From Gnomoniopsis sp. IMI 355080 (taxonomy: Eukaryota; Ascomycota; Sordariomycetes; Diaporthales; Gnomoniaceae), in the NCBI GenBank assembly GCA_027946555.1, contig JAPEVC010000012.1, positions 247,777 to 311,776 of the forward strand: a DNA stretch of 64,000 bases. The letters are read 5' to 3'. Each line of letters begins with the position of its first letter. Position 1 is the first letter of the stretch. This document shows, one piece after another, positions 24,677-36,456 of the stretch. The notes below the pieces were generated by a model, which ran no database searches, was not told the origin of the DNA, and saw nothing but the letters and a program-made list of their open reading frames with translations. Position numbers and translations under genes: made by a program.

Positions 24677-26894
24677 TAACCAGGGACCGCCTGCCCGGAT
24701 CTCCTCCCACGTTGCCCTTGCAATAAATTTAGTAGGAAAGGCTTTGTGTTTGGAATACTTTTTTTTAAACAAAGGGGTCGGACATGGCCCGAGTGTCCAA
24801 GCCGAACAAAGACAGGCTATATTTTCCAGAAGAAATCCCGCAACCACGAGTACCCGGCCAAGAACCGAGGGCTATTGTTCTGGTGTACTGACTCGGCCTT
24901 CTTGCCGGAGGAGTTCTATGCCACTGTTTCAACCAGAAGCTGACGACTCATTGTGCAGGCGTTCCACGGTGGTTTACTTGCTGCTGCTAGCAGGTGGGCC
25001 TCGTTCGCTGTGCTCCGCAGTAAGAAGCCGGTTCGCATCATGCAAGTCAGATGCTACCTGAACGCGTCTGGGCCTCTTGTGAGACGACGCCACAAAAATC
25101 TGCGCGCACCCGGATGAGGAAGCGTGTACTAAGAGATCCTGCATGCTCGTCCGAACCTGCCCGATCCTGGACGAGACCTCATCAGGCACGTTCTGCTTGG
25201 CCTACATACGCTTCACTGTCCGATTCTGGACTGGCACGCACGTAAAGAACCTCCGTCCGGTGTGTATGCTGACATTTTTCGCTGAGGATTGCCTTAGTTG
25301 CTATGCTGACACACAGCAACCTTCGCCGAGCACGTACGCCGAGCCGGAATATCGCGGACGAGGCACAAGCGGAAAATCTCTCTGGAACATGTCAATTTCC
25401 CAGTGATCAATGCGAAAGCTCGAGCAGCAGTTGTTGTGGTTTCCCCGGTTCCGGATAGCCGTTCGCAAACTATGCTAACCTCAATTTTCCAATCAGTGAG
25501 GATCCGAGTAGTGAAATATACATCAATAATCATCTGAACCCCCACCCCAAGCCTGCAGAGCGCAGGGGTTTGCGTGTCCATCCCCGCAATGTTGCGCATC
25601 TCCTCAGTCTGGAGAAGGCAAGCCGACGAACGGGGCCAGCATATGGGGTTACAGACCAATGGATACCGCGCGTAGTGTGCAATTTCTAATCGTTACTGCT
25701 GTACGAAATTGTGAAATTGCCAGCGCAGCGCAGCGAGAGTGTCCCCGCAGTGACGTTATAGGTGCATGGCAGCTCTGCAGATGGTATTGGTGCCCACGTT
25801 CTCGTGGATCATCTAGTCGACCTCGTGAGCTCGGCACCCTTCATTGATGCGAGGTCAATATGGACTCTTCTTCGGTCCAATCGCCTGCCAAACTGAACTC
25901 ACTAGTTTAGAAAGTGAGGCTTTGAGATTCGTATGCTGCTACATTGAGCATGAACAGCGGAAAGGTCCTAAGCCAGATCAGGCTCTCGTACGGGCTCGCG
26001 TGCGTCTCCTTGATGGAGACTCAACATGCCTACGTACCAAGTAAGCGTGGCCGTTACAGGATTACTCTCCTCCACATTATGCTGCCTTTTCAAAAGCTAC
26101 GTTTCGTCCCTGTTGAGTGATCAATCTGAGGCGCAGACTTGAAATGCGGCCAGATCTTTGACCCTGAATCCCAAACGGCCAGGGACAGAGGAACTGAAGG
26201 CCAGGAATAGATATCCTGTGCCGCGGGAGGATCGAGTCTAGTGATTCCTCCCGCGCGCGCATAGAACAACTCCCGCCTTCGTCTTTCGAGTCCCAAGTGA
26301 TTGCCGCTTTTCCCAAGAGTGTGCCGCGGCTGGTCGCAGTATCAGGTCGGATTAGGTGACTTGAGAATCATGTCCAACCTCAAAGTCTGGATGGTCTCGT
26401 GTTTCATAATTACACGTGTCAGCTCAAGCGAAGGAGAGCGAGTAAAATTTGCCAGCGACTATCTCATTTCGGTCTGCGCAACGGTGTGGTTGTCAGATTC
26501 AGAATGTCGGATCTGAGTCGCCAATTCCACAGTGGAGAACCCAGCACCAAGTTATGCTGTCATTGCGATTCTCTTTTGTAAAAGCAGATGTAGGTCTTCC
26601 TCGGAAGAGGCGGCTGTTGCACAATTCATTCCGGAACACACAGGCAAATCTTTCCTGCCATCTTTTCGAAAATCTCTTGTGTCACTGTCAGCAAGTTGCG
26701 AGCATAGCTCGGTTTGCTGTAGTACGAATGCAAAAGAGAGTCTGAGCGCCAGAGCTACTAAAGCTAGCGGAGTGGGCGACACCATTCTGCTCGGACTTGC
26801 CGTCATGAGATCTGCCGTAATACCATCACGGCAGCTGTTGAGAGTCCTGCTTGTCTTGCACCGGAAACGTGCATACATCAGCCCGTTCCAGGCT

Positions 26895-26939
26895 CTATAA
26901 TGGCTGATTCCGGGCCAGATGATCGATCTAGGCGCGCAG
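26895..26939. repeat. Dispersed repeat, copy 1
   Basis: This 45-bp segment (ATGGCTGATTCC ... CAGATG ... TCGATCTAG) matches the segment at 29642-29685 at about 38 positions in the same orientation. The two copies lie 2.7 kb apart in the gene desert. They may be remnants of one mobile element or of a larger duplication. Confidence 0.6.
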
Positions 26940-27674
26940 TGGGTGGGCATACGCGTTATTGTCAACACATTTACGCCTTTCAAGATGTGAAAGCCATGTA
27001 CACTCTTGCCTCTCGAGCGGCTGTCTTCCAAGGGAGACATTTTGGACCAGGGCCACCCGCGTCGTAGGCGAGGCAGTGTGTCTGTTTTAGTTCATAGAAC
27101 GATACCGTATTTAACTGTGTAGAAGTTGTATTCGCGAAATGTTCTGGTTCTCATTCTGTGCGTCCGCGTGAAATTCGCAATGTTGTCACAACGGACTAGG
27201 CTTACTGGGCAGATAAGTTTTTCAGACCAGTAGGAAACATCTTATCTGATTCATATGTCTTTTTGTCAGTGATAATGGGAAGAGGTCAAGAAGCAAAGGC
27301 TTTCTACCATACAACGTCCAAGATGGTCCATGGCCAGTCTCAGCGGTGCTTTCCTCACCCACTGCTTATCTCAATCTGGCCATCGACTGTGAAACAGGCA
27401 AGGAAAGTATAGGAATAATCAAGGCCTTAACAAGAGAGCATCGACCACACCCATAGCCCCTTAACCGCGTTCGCGTTCATGTTGCGGAAAAGGAAGAACA
27501 AAACATGCCGCGAAAAGACTCGGGAATCGATAGATACTGGTGGCGGGCCGAAAGCCATGCTGTTACTGAAGTGCCTGAGATCACTGCGAGGCTCCATCGC
27601 CTGTGCCCCGTACTTTGTCGAGGACAGGTGGAGGTGTTGGATGAGTGGCGTTGTCGCGAAGTCGAGCGACGGAC

Positions 27675-28821
27675 TCATTTAGCCGGGCTATTGTCAGTCT
27701 GCGCAGCAAACCATTCATGAAAGCTCTCCGAGACCCCAGCCTCAGTGTCTTCGACCTGATCGGCCTCGTCAGCCTCGCCAGCCTCGTGTTAGGCAGCTTC
27801 ATCACCCGCGTCGTCTTCATTTTAGTACTTGACCTCTCCGGGCTCTTTTCTGATAATGCCTCTAAGCGCTGCTGCGGCCTTGGGCAGTAGTATAAGCGCG
27901 GCAGTGCTCGCGGCCATAGACGCGAACTGCTTGATTCTTGTCAAAATGTTTCCAAGGAACGACTCGCTGTGGGTGGTGTCGGTCGACCTGCCCAGTATGG
28001 TCTTCAAAGCAGCATTCCACAGAACGAGCCGAGATTTTAGCCCGTCGCTGATGAGGCTATTTTCAAGGCCGGCTTCAGCTCCGTCGCTCGTGCCCGGCAT
28101 GCCCTTGGTGATGTCAGGCAGAGCCTCGGGGAGGGAGTGATCCTTGCCAGATAGCATCTTCATTTCCTTCTCGTTGGCGGGGACATAGGCACTCAAAGGC
28201 CGGATGAGAAATTAGACGTTGTTCGTGGTTGGAGCGTTTCTTCTGATGGGTTGACCTTCGCAGTCCTGTTTATGCTGACTTTTGCCGACTTCGTCCCGGC
28301 ATTCTGTTTGTCTTGAGTAGCTGTGGGATCTTGGGTAGAGATTGCTTTTGCCTCTTCGCCGCTTGTTTTACCTCCTGCCTTTATACTCTGTCCGTCTGCT
28401 TCCGTGTCAAGACTTTCAGCCTCTTTGATCTCAGTAGCCTCTTTCTGGGTCTTGTCCTTGCCTGTCAATTTACTCGCGGCTACGCTGCCGCGACGGCGAC
28501 ACCGAAATGGTAATTTTTTCTCCAACAGTGCCACTTGAGCGCATAGACGTCCCCCAGATCTTTCCAACGCCGCTAGTAGAACTTTCATCAATAGCGTGTT
28601 TCTACATCTTGTCCCAGTCCTTCTCGTTATCCAGTGTCTTCTTGTTCAGAGACAGCAGAGCGTGGATGGCTGCTCTGCAGACTATGCCATAGGAGATCAA
28701 GTGAGATGCTGGTTTCGATGCCGTGTCCTGCTTGGTTAGAATATGTCGCATGTGATGGCATCTCGTCCCAAACAAATGCATTTTGACACTTTTGGAAAGC
28801 CATACTGAAATTGGTGATCAT
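27675..28821 (-). pseudogene. Decayed or cryptically spliced gene in the desert
   Basis: On the minus strand a protein-like frame starts at an ATG at 28781 and runs through HLISYGIVCRAAIHALLSLN and KKTLDNEKDWDKM to a TAG (28602-28604). It goes on to a TAA (28470-28472), and the same frame resumes as SAYVPANEKEMKMLSGKD (about 28190) to GIIRKEPGEVKY and a TAA at 27822-27824. It continues acidic through one more TAA to a TGA at 27675-27677. Between the two parts, 28230-28470, an offset frame is Lys/Glu-rich and open. The pattern fits a dead gene with nonsense codons and frameshifts, or a gene with introns I could not place. The product was not recognised. Confidence 0.4.
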
Positions 28822-30532
28822 AATCTTCTGACCTCTCTTCTATTTGGACACTACAACTACGAGCGTACCGCCGGCGGCCTTACCAGGTCTACTTACCTAA
28901 GTATCTCGAAACTTTGAAATATGTCAATTTTCAGGTTGCAATCTTCAAAAGTCGACAATGGGCTCATCAACTGGGAAGGTAGTCATCGTCACGTCTCACA
29001 GTACAGCAATTTTCGGCGTCTTGAAGACCTCAACATGCCTAAGTCAACACACAAAGTCGAACGAGATCTGATTTATGATGGCAAATGTGCCTGACCTCAC
29101 CATATATCAGTAATTTGTCGATTCGAAGCCACTCAGCCTCGCTGTGGAGGTACCTAGGCAGAAAATGCTGGTTCCTTCAGAAAGCTTTCAATGTGTTGCA
29201 ATGTGTTGCAATGAGCTCCATGTGGTACGCTGTCGCTAGGCTATTGGGTAAAGTCAGCCAAATTTAAAGTTGATTATTGAAAGCGCTGTACACATGTATT
29301 ATTAGATATATAGGTGTATTTAAATGGATCTAGGGCAGAAGGCGAGCAGAACGCTAAACTGCTGGCTTCCGAGCCTCTTTCTCAGAGCAAAATGCGTTGT
29401 CGTGCGCGTAGTCAATGCAACGCAACGTGTTTGAATAAGAGGAAAAGATGAAAAGAAGAACAAGAGGGGGGGGGGCTGTAGCAAGCTCGTAGTATTGCCG
29501 AGCTTCCTAATTTTGCACGTAAAACTCCCAAAAGTGCGTTTTGCTCTAATATATATGGATATTCTCTATCTCCCCAAGAGTCAATAATGTACCTCGCAGA
29601 GTATGTTGTAATCGTGCTTTAGCTTTGTAAGCCGCTTATTTCTATGATGGCTGATTCCTGGGCAGATGCTCGATCTAGACGTCAGGCACCTGGGCAAGTT
29701 GAATGAATTGAAATGGCACCCTGTTTCCGGATGTTCGACCTACCTAGGCAGCTGGACAAGGCGTTTGGGCGTATGGAAAGTACCCAGGTAAGACCGCGTT
29801 GCTCAATATTTTTCGGTCTCTGTTTCCTTTTTCAGCAACCTCTTGAATCCCAACCGCCGTGATGCTTTAATCCCCCCATCGAAGCAAGTGCACAACTGGA
29901 GGTGATGACCTAAATTGCCCTCTCAAGGGGGCAGTTGGGTTCGCTGATATTACACGACCCATGTGCCTTGCTACCTCGACGGGCGTCTTTCGAAGATATG
30001 AACATGCAGGTGGCCATTCGTGGGCTTGTCCTCTCCAAACCAGGGTGGAATTAGTTCCTCTACATTGTCATCATGTCACACTTCTGGCTGAGTCCGTCTG
30101 ATTGATATACTTCAGAAGCATACAGGCTTTTACGCTGATCCTAGCAAAGGGTGAAAACATGGAGGCAGGTAGTGAGGAGTAGGATAATATCGGGTTTGAG
30201 AGCTTTCAGACCCACAATGCAAGTTGTAATATATTCGAAGTTTAGTTGCCGTTCACCCCGTGGACTGCCCAAGTAGCCAGTGATTAAAGACAGTCCTAGA
30301 TCCCTCTCATGTCGTTAAGCTTGAGAGTGTTAGAATGAAATATTGTAAGAAATATCGTATAGATGCATATACACGCGGGGCTTTGCAGCAAATAGGGTTG
30401 ATGCATTTGGTCGGGTAGGCTGACTCATCACGTAACGTGATTCGAAGTTTGAAGCTTCTCCAAGTTATCCTCCGATCCGACCGGCGAGCTGCCTTGAACG
30501 CCGTATACATCAATTGGTCCGCCACAACCATC
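28822..30532. other. Gene desert, right part, and promoter of the ATP synthase delta gene
   Basis: About 1.7 kb with no supportable gene. It holds a small tandem repeat of AATGTGTTGC (about 29198-29218), a 10-G run near 29466-29475, the second copy of the dispersed repeat and further CCTAGG words. The last few hundred bases should be the promoter and leader of the ATP synthase delta gene. Confidence 0.45.
29642..29685. repeat. Dispersed repeat, copy 2
   Basis: This segment matches 26895-26939 at about 38 positions, with differences that include G-to-A and C-to-T changes. It is in the same orientation as copy 1. No terminal inverted repeats or target-site duplications could be made out. Confidence 0.6.
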
Positions 30533-31381
30533 ATGAACTCCCTCCGACCCATTGCCCGTGCAGCTCTTCGAGCTCGCCCAGCTGCCTTCCGGGCCCCTCT
30601 CCAGAGAAGAGGGTACGCTGAGGCCGTCAATGACAAGGCAAGTAGTCGCCGAATCCGACTCCCGGCATCACCCGCGATCGCGAAATTCGTACTGACTTCG
30701 CGACACTTGACAGATCAAGCTCAGCTTGGCCTTGCCCCACGAGGTACGATCATCACTTCTTGCACACACGACTGGCATTTTTGAAGAGGCGATACAAACG
30801 AGAAGACGTCGAAGGCGGCAGAGATGACGTAGCGAACGAGAGTCGCGATAGCTAATTGCCTCACCAAATACTGCAGTCCCTCTACAAGTCCCAGGATGTC
30901 GTCCAGGTCAACCTCCCCGCCGAGTCAGGAGAGATGGGTGTCCTTGCCAACCACGTTCCCTCCATTGAGCAGCTCAAGCCCGGTCTGATCGAGATTGTCG
31001 AGGAGAGCGGCAGCAGCAAGCAGTTCTTCCGTACGTTTGCCGGGTCCCGCGACCTTACGTGAGGGAATGGATCATTGGGAAGCAGACCTAGCTTACACTC
31101 TGTCCTTCTACAGTTTCTGGTGGATTCGCCGTTGTGCAGCCCAATTCCGCCCTGAGCATCAACGCCGTCGAGGCCTACCCTCTCGAGGACTTCAGCGCCG
31201 AGGCTGTTCGCGCTCAGATCTCTGAGGCACAGAAGGTTGCAAGTGGCAGTGGGAGCGAGCAGGATATCGCCGAGGCGAAGATTGAGCTGGAGGCAAGTCT
31301 GACAAGCCGTTTGGGCACGGATATACAACATGCTAACTTCATGACTAGGTCCTGGAGAGCCTGCAGGCCGCGCTGAAGTAG
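30533..31381 (+). CDS. atp16: Mitochondrial F1 ATP synthase subunit delta (Atp16)
   Basis: This is the central-stalk delta subunit of mitochondrial F1Fo ATP synthase, the counterpart of bacterial epsilon. Five exons (30533-30637, 30714-30743, 30877-31030, 31114-31292, 31349-31381) encode 166 residues. The Arg/Ala-rich first 27 residues form a mitochondrial presequence ending before RRGYAEA. Mature parts IKLSLALPHE, GEMGVLANHVPSIEQLKPG and SGGFAVVQPNSALSI are family hallmarks, and the C-terminus is the expected helical EVLESLQAALK. Introns 1 (30638-30713) and 4 (31293-31348) have GC donors in a perfect AG|GCAAGT context with normal AG acceptors; introns 2 and 3 begin GTACG. No GT donor nearby gives the conserved protein. 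It stands alone, next to the gene desert. Confidence 0.93.
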
Positions 31382-32065
31382 ACGTCTGAATATCCTTGCG
31401 CCTTTGTAGAATACCACGTCGACATCTTTTGAGCACCCTGCGGTGAATAGATGCGGAACAAGCCAAACGTTAAAGTTCTCTCAGGCTGTGCCCAATTTCA
31501 GAGCCATGTGCCCCGTGCCTTGCCTCAGAGGTCTCAAAAGCTGACTAGGCGAGGAGCTCTGCGATTGATTTATCACTGAAGCCTTGGTGAGAACGTAACA
31601 CTAAAATTAGGGACATCATTTCCTTTGTCATCATGCTGCGTTGCATGCGTCCAGGGCGTGATGTAGGAAACCACGCGAAACTCGTTATCTTACACATTAG
31701 AGCAACTTTCCAGTCTCAGCTCCGACAAAGGATCTTTTCGAGTACTGTCGCGACCATCACGCTCAGCCATTCTGGACTTCCTTCCCCTAATATTTATGAA
31801 GCAGGTACTCAGGTTTGGTCCGAATCGTCTTGAATCATTTGCGTAACAGCATCGCAGCTTCCCTTCCCCGCTATCAAGCGCACCTGCCTGTTTGATTAAA
31901 CTCATTGATTCAGTGGCTCAAGACCTCGGCGGAGCCTGACTATCTTCAACCGCCCAGGAAACAACTCACTTTATAGCCCAGACACGACCGTGTCTGGACG
32001 CTCCCCGACCTCCTAGATTCGCATCTTCGTCGTAATTATCTGATTGACCCCCCAATGACTGGGTA
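31382..32065. other. Intergenic region
   Basis: This 684-bp spacer holds the 3' end of the ATP synthase delta gene and the promoter of the next plus-strand gene. No reading frame, repeat or RNA gene stands out. Confidence 0.4.
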
Positions 32066-34717
32066 ATGTCATCGAGCAATGGGACTTCACTCATCCCACA
32101 AACCTCATGTGTAGCATCAACTGGACAGTTCAGACGGTTGTGCAGTCAATCAGCTGGGGCATTGAAGCCCAAAGTTGAACAACATCCGCCTGACCACGCC
32201 CTCACTGAACGACGGCGTATCCAACATCACAGTCGCACAACAGCCAATGGCCGAAGCTTGAGCAGGATCACCGAAAACAGTAACGAACGATCGACCAGCG
32301 CAAGTCCTGTCGTTCGGTCTGCCACTCTTGCAAACTTACCCACGGTACAGCCGTTGCGAGCCTCTCCCCTTCGCGGTCTCGCAGGCCAGATCGGACCCGC
32401 TGCCAAGATGCCCAAGACCACCGTGACCGAGGCTCGGGAGCTGTTTGCAGAATATGGAATTGATCGTCCACCTGGCTAGCTCTCAGAAGACACCAATGCT
32501 CATCATAAAAGCAGGTCCTCTTTGCTCCCAAGCTCCAGGGACGATTCGCACAAGGCCCTGGCCGAACTCGATGGAGCGAACAGTACTAAAGATGCTTGTG
32601 TAAGAACTTGCCACGTCTGTCAAGCGACCGTCGCATGTGGCCGGACCTACTGTACCTCGTGCGGCCATCCGCTTTGCAAGACGTGCACTTGTCCTATCCC
32701 TGAGGGCGCAGACGAAGTCCACAAAGCTTTTGAGCAGTCAGGAGGAGCTCATCTCACACTGCGTGACGGTGAAACCCTTACCAGCTACAACCGAAGCGTG
32801 CCTCCTTCGCCAGTCAAGGAGCCTGTTGAGCCTGTCAGATCAACGGAGTCTATATCCAGCAAAGCATACGGCCACACGCGGGAACAGCCTGACTACGAAC
32901 TTGAACGTCAACATTCCGACTATAGCAGCCATCATGCCCCGCCCGTGACATCCTTCTCGAAGCCTCGGGCTCCAAAGAAGTCCTCAGTATCTGTGAAGAA
33001 CAACCCGTTCTTCGTAGCTGACCGGGATGTCCAAGTCGCTCCAACAGCAGCACGGCATTCGCATGCTAGCCAGTCACTCAGGAGAACAGCACCATCCGAG
33101 TACGTCTCGCGCAGATCTGACAGTGACTACCAAAATGAGCTCTGCAGCGACCCAGCCTGTCGAGCCACCCACTCAGGGTACCGACCGTATAGACACAGAG
33201 TGGGCTGTACCAGCCGGCGGACCGAGGCCAGTTCCGAGCCTCGCACAAAGGTTTACGCGGAATCGGATTCTGACCTTTCTCGACAAGAAGAGCCATCAAC
33301 GTCTGCAAGCCGCGACATAAGAGAGCCTAACAGAAGGTCCTGGAGTGACGCATCCAGCGATGAATATCGAGACCGTTATCGGAGGGAGCCCACATACCAT
33401 AAAGAGTACTATAGCCATCATCGCACAAGGTCCCCACGTCAATATGTTGTGAGGCAGCCGAACTACTACGAGGATCGCATTGAGGACCACCAGCCGCGCC
33501 TTCGTCGTGTCCGCAAGCACACTCATTACGACGACCATGATCATTATGGACCTCAACCACGTCGTCATCCCAGAGAGCGAACCTACCATGATGATCGCTC
33601 CAAGACTGTTGAATCTGTTGAGATACCTCGTCAACGGCGCACCCGAGAGAGATCTCGTCACGAAAACCCTCAGACATATATCCACGTGTCAACCCCTCCT
33701 GTGTCTAGATTACAACAGCATCAGCGGAGCGATACTCACGAGCGCTATCACCAACATCCCCATCGTCATTCACCTAGGCCGAAAAGTCATCTCGAGCATG
33801 TGGAAACACGTGTAACTGCGCCTCCATCTGAGCCCTCGCCTGAAACCAAGCCTGTCTCTCCACAACGCCATGTTGAAGCTGAGCCCGAGCCTCCTCAGGA
33901 CCATCCACATGTTGAACCTGCACATGGGCATGTCAGCTCAACCCCTTCGCTTCGTTCAAACGACAGGCCATCCCTATCTCACTCGAAAAGCATCTCTACA
34001 TTGCCTAAAGTTAACGAGGGCGAGGAAAAGACAGAGGATTTTCGTGAGGTGCGATCGCGACTGAGAAAGACCAGCTCCCTCTCGCCTGCCAAGCCCCCGC
34101 TGAAGCTGAGCCCTGATCCTCAAACCCGCCCCGAGCGTGTTTCGGGCCTTGGTCATCACAGCCCGCCAGCGAGACTTGAGACGACCACCGGGAAAGAGGA
34201 TGTGGGACCGCCTCCACAGGAAGAGCACAAGGCAAACGAAAGCAAAGGCAAGGAGAAAGAGGCACCCAAACTCATCAGGGCCAAGACGGATCACAACAAG
34301 TGCATTGAGGACAACGGCTGGCGCCCTCCAGCCCCCATTTCCAAGGACCATGACAAGTGTATCGAGGACATTGGACCGACAAAACCTCCTGCGATTCCAA
34401 AAGATCACAACCAGTGTTTAGAGGAGCCTCGCGGACGTACTCGAGAGCAATCAGAGTATTCGACAATAGAAGCGCCCAGGGATCATGCGCCGCGTTCGGT
34501 CAAAGAACCCCCCCGGGAGTCTGCATCGGGTCCAGACGAGATGGCAAGCACCGACCATGACTGCGAGTGGAAGGACAAATATCTCACACTGCAGGCGGAT
34601 GTCGACGCTCGGGGCCGGCCAGGTAGTAATATTGGTCTAGAGGGCCTAACGATCATATTGCATATGCAGGGGAGGGATGACTTGGTCATTAATACGGATT
34701 TAAGAAGTCTGGAATAA
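32066..34717 (+). CDS. Large basic His/Arg-rich protein with a Cys-rich zinc-ribbon-like domain; frame split by one TAG
   Basis: A single frame of 884 codons runs from ATG 32066 to the stop at 34717, interrupted only by TAG at 32477-32479. Downstream of the TAG there is no ATG for almost 700 codons, so the second part must be joined to the first. Either an intron removes the TAG (for example 32443-32514, in frame but with a weak GTTTGC donor) or a Trp codon has mutated, since the context reads RPPG-stop-LSEDTN. About residue 170 is a Cys cluster, CHVCQ...CGRTYCTSCGHPLCKTCTC, a likely zinc-binding fold. The middle is disordered and rich in His, Arg and Tyr. Near the end are three KDHDKCIED-type repeats. 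No function is known to me. Confidence 0.65.
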
Positions 34718-35244
34718 GGTTCCGCGTGTGAGAAGGCGCAGTGACCTTTACTGGAAAGAAGGTTTGATGTTGCAGATGGTTCGAAACATTGTGCACTGGT
34801 GTTGAAAATGAGTGAGTTGGGTTTGGGGTTTGAAGCAGTTGCTTTTTCGTTTTGTGTCCTGGTACAGTAGATCAGTATGAAATAGTCCTATTGATCACTT
34901 ATATTCCTGGTCGAGAAACTGTAATAAACCTGGAGTGGCCTCAAGTACCGGACTTTGGCACTCTAGAAGTATTGCTCGTGAGAGTCGTCGGACGAGCTAC
35001 TGTGGAAACCATAGTTGTGAATTGCGTGCCTGTCACAAGTTCAAGTGTGAGGCCGGATGCTCGGGACGGCGACTATCGATAAGCGCATTATGCAGGACGT
35101 CACTGCTCGACATTGCCACCAACATCCTCTGTATCAAGTTTCCTAGAACCAAGTACATCTTTGTGACTGTCAACTTCCTAGCGGAGTGACTAGACATCTT
35201 TGAATTTCTATAAGCCAGGCAATTGTTTCTGTATTATAGAGACC
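34718..35244. other. Intergenic region
   Basis: This 527-bp spacer contains the 3' end of the Cys/His-rich gene and the promoter of the LysM gene. Nothing else was seen. Confidence 0.4.
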
Positions 35245-36169
35245 ATGTCTTCCGAAGCGTGCTGCACCTGTGCCACCATCATCTGCGATTCCCCGACCAG
35301 CTTCGAAACCAAGAATGAGAAACAGCTCTCCACACCCGAGGACAAGAGGCTAGATTGTTGCTCGAGAGTGATTTGCGGTAGATGTATACATGTAGGAATC
35401 GCTATACTTCCTGCACTGCTCATTCTCAAATGTTGCCAGAACGCTGACAAGTGTTGATCCCCCGAAAAAGACCAACCCCCGCTTCGCCTCCTACTGCCCT
35501 TACTGCCAGCTCGCCAGTAATCCTTCCAACCCTCTACCCCAGGGCCTCCGCGAGCCGCCCTCCTACGACTTTGCAACAAGCAAAACATCTTCCAAGACGC
35601 TGTCTAGCAGCGACGCAGCAGCACCACCACCGCCGTACACCTACCGCTCCACCAAAGTGCCGTCTGCTGCTTCTGCTGCCGCAACGGACGAGAAGCAACA
35701 ACCCGTCGAGGAGCAACCCCCCGATACACTGCATTTCCTCCACCCGGACGACACGCTCCCTTCGCTCAGCTTGAGGTACAACGTGCCGCTGCACATTTTG
35801 AAACGACACAACAACCTCACCTCGGACCATTTGCTTTCCGCTAGACGCACGGTGCTGATCCCAGGCAGTCATTATCCCTCGGGTGTGTCGCTCAGTCCGC
35901 GGCCTGTCGAGGGCGAGGAAGAGGAGGCGCGCAAGGCCAAGATACGGCGGTGGATGGTAGGGTGTAAGTGTGCCGAATACGATGTTGCGGAGCTGTACCT
36001 GGAGCAGGCCGGGTATGATTTGGGAAGCGCCGTGGAGAGGTATCTAGCGGATGAGGAGTGGGCCAAGGCACATCCACTGGAAAATAAGAAGAGGGGAAAA
36101 GAGAAGGTAAAGGCAGGCGGGACATGGGCTAGCCAAGCTGCCTTTTTGAGGAGGCAGGGTCCGTCTTGA
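35245..36169 (+). CDS. Intracellular LysM-domain protein with N-terminal Cys cluster
   Basis: Two exons (35245-35391 and 35471-36169; intron 79 nt with donor GTAGGA and a CTGAC branch site) encode 281 residues. There is no signal peptide. The N-terminal 60 residues hold paired cysteines (ACCTCATIIC, DCCSRVICGRC, SYCPYCQ) in a RING- or zinc-ribbon-like order completed only after splicing. A LysM domain lies at about 135-181 (LHFLHPDDTLPSLSLRYNVP ... RRTVLIPG). A helical C-terminal part around CKCAEYDVAELYLEQAGYDL resembles a UBA/CUE fold. The architecture differs from secreted chitin-binding LysM effectors, and a cytosolic role, perhaps linked to ubiquitin, is inference only. It converges on the RSE1 gene, 287 bp away. 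Confidence 0.85.
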
Positions 36170-36456
36170 GGGTGTAGAACCCGTGTCAGATGGAAGCGAG
36201 CCCGGGTGCACTACACTGTAGAAGTAAACTGCAAGGGAGTTCATGTGGCGTTGAATTCTGACTTTGAGATGCTTATATGAACTACCGCCATGTCAATATA
36301 TCAAACAAGCAGCCACTCCGGCTTGCCTAGCTTGTCGTGCTGTTCCCCAACGCCAGCGCATAGTCCCGCACCTCTGTATGTACAATACACAAACCTCGTA
36401 CCTGAATTCATGAATCAATGCCTCCATGCTAGTCCTACAACGCCAATTTGGTCTTA

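Larger units (their letters stand above)
22363..27674. other. Gene desert, left part
   Basis: About 5.3 kb without a supportable gene. The first few hundred bases should be the promoter of the DUF2457-type gene. Open frames such as 25294-25659 (minus) and 26552-27040 (minus) gave no recognisable protein. The base composition is not strongly AT-biased, so this is not an extreme RIP island. It contains the palindrome at 24655-24676 and one copy of a dispersed repeat at 26895-26939. Confidence 0.5.
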
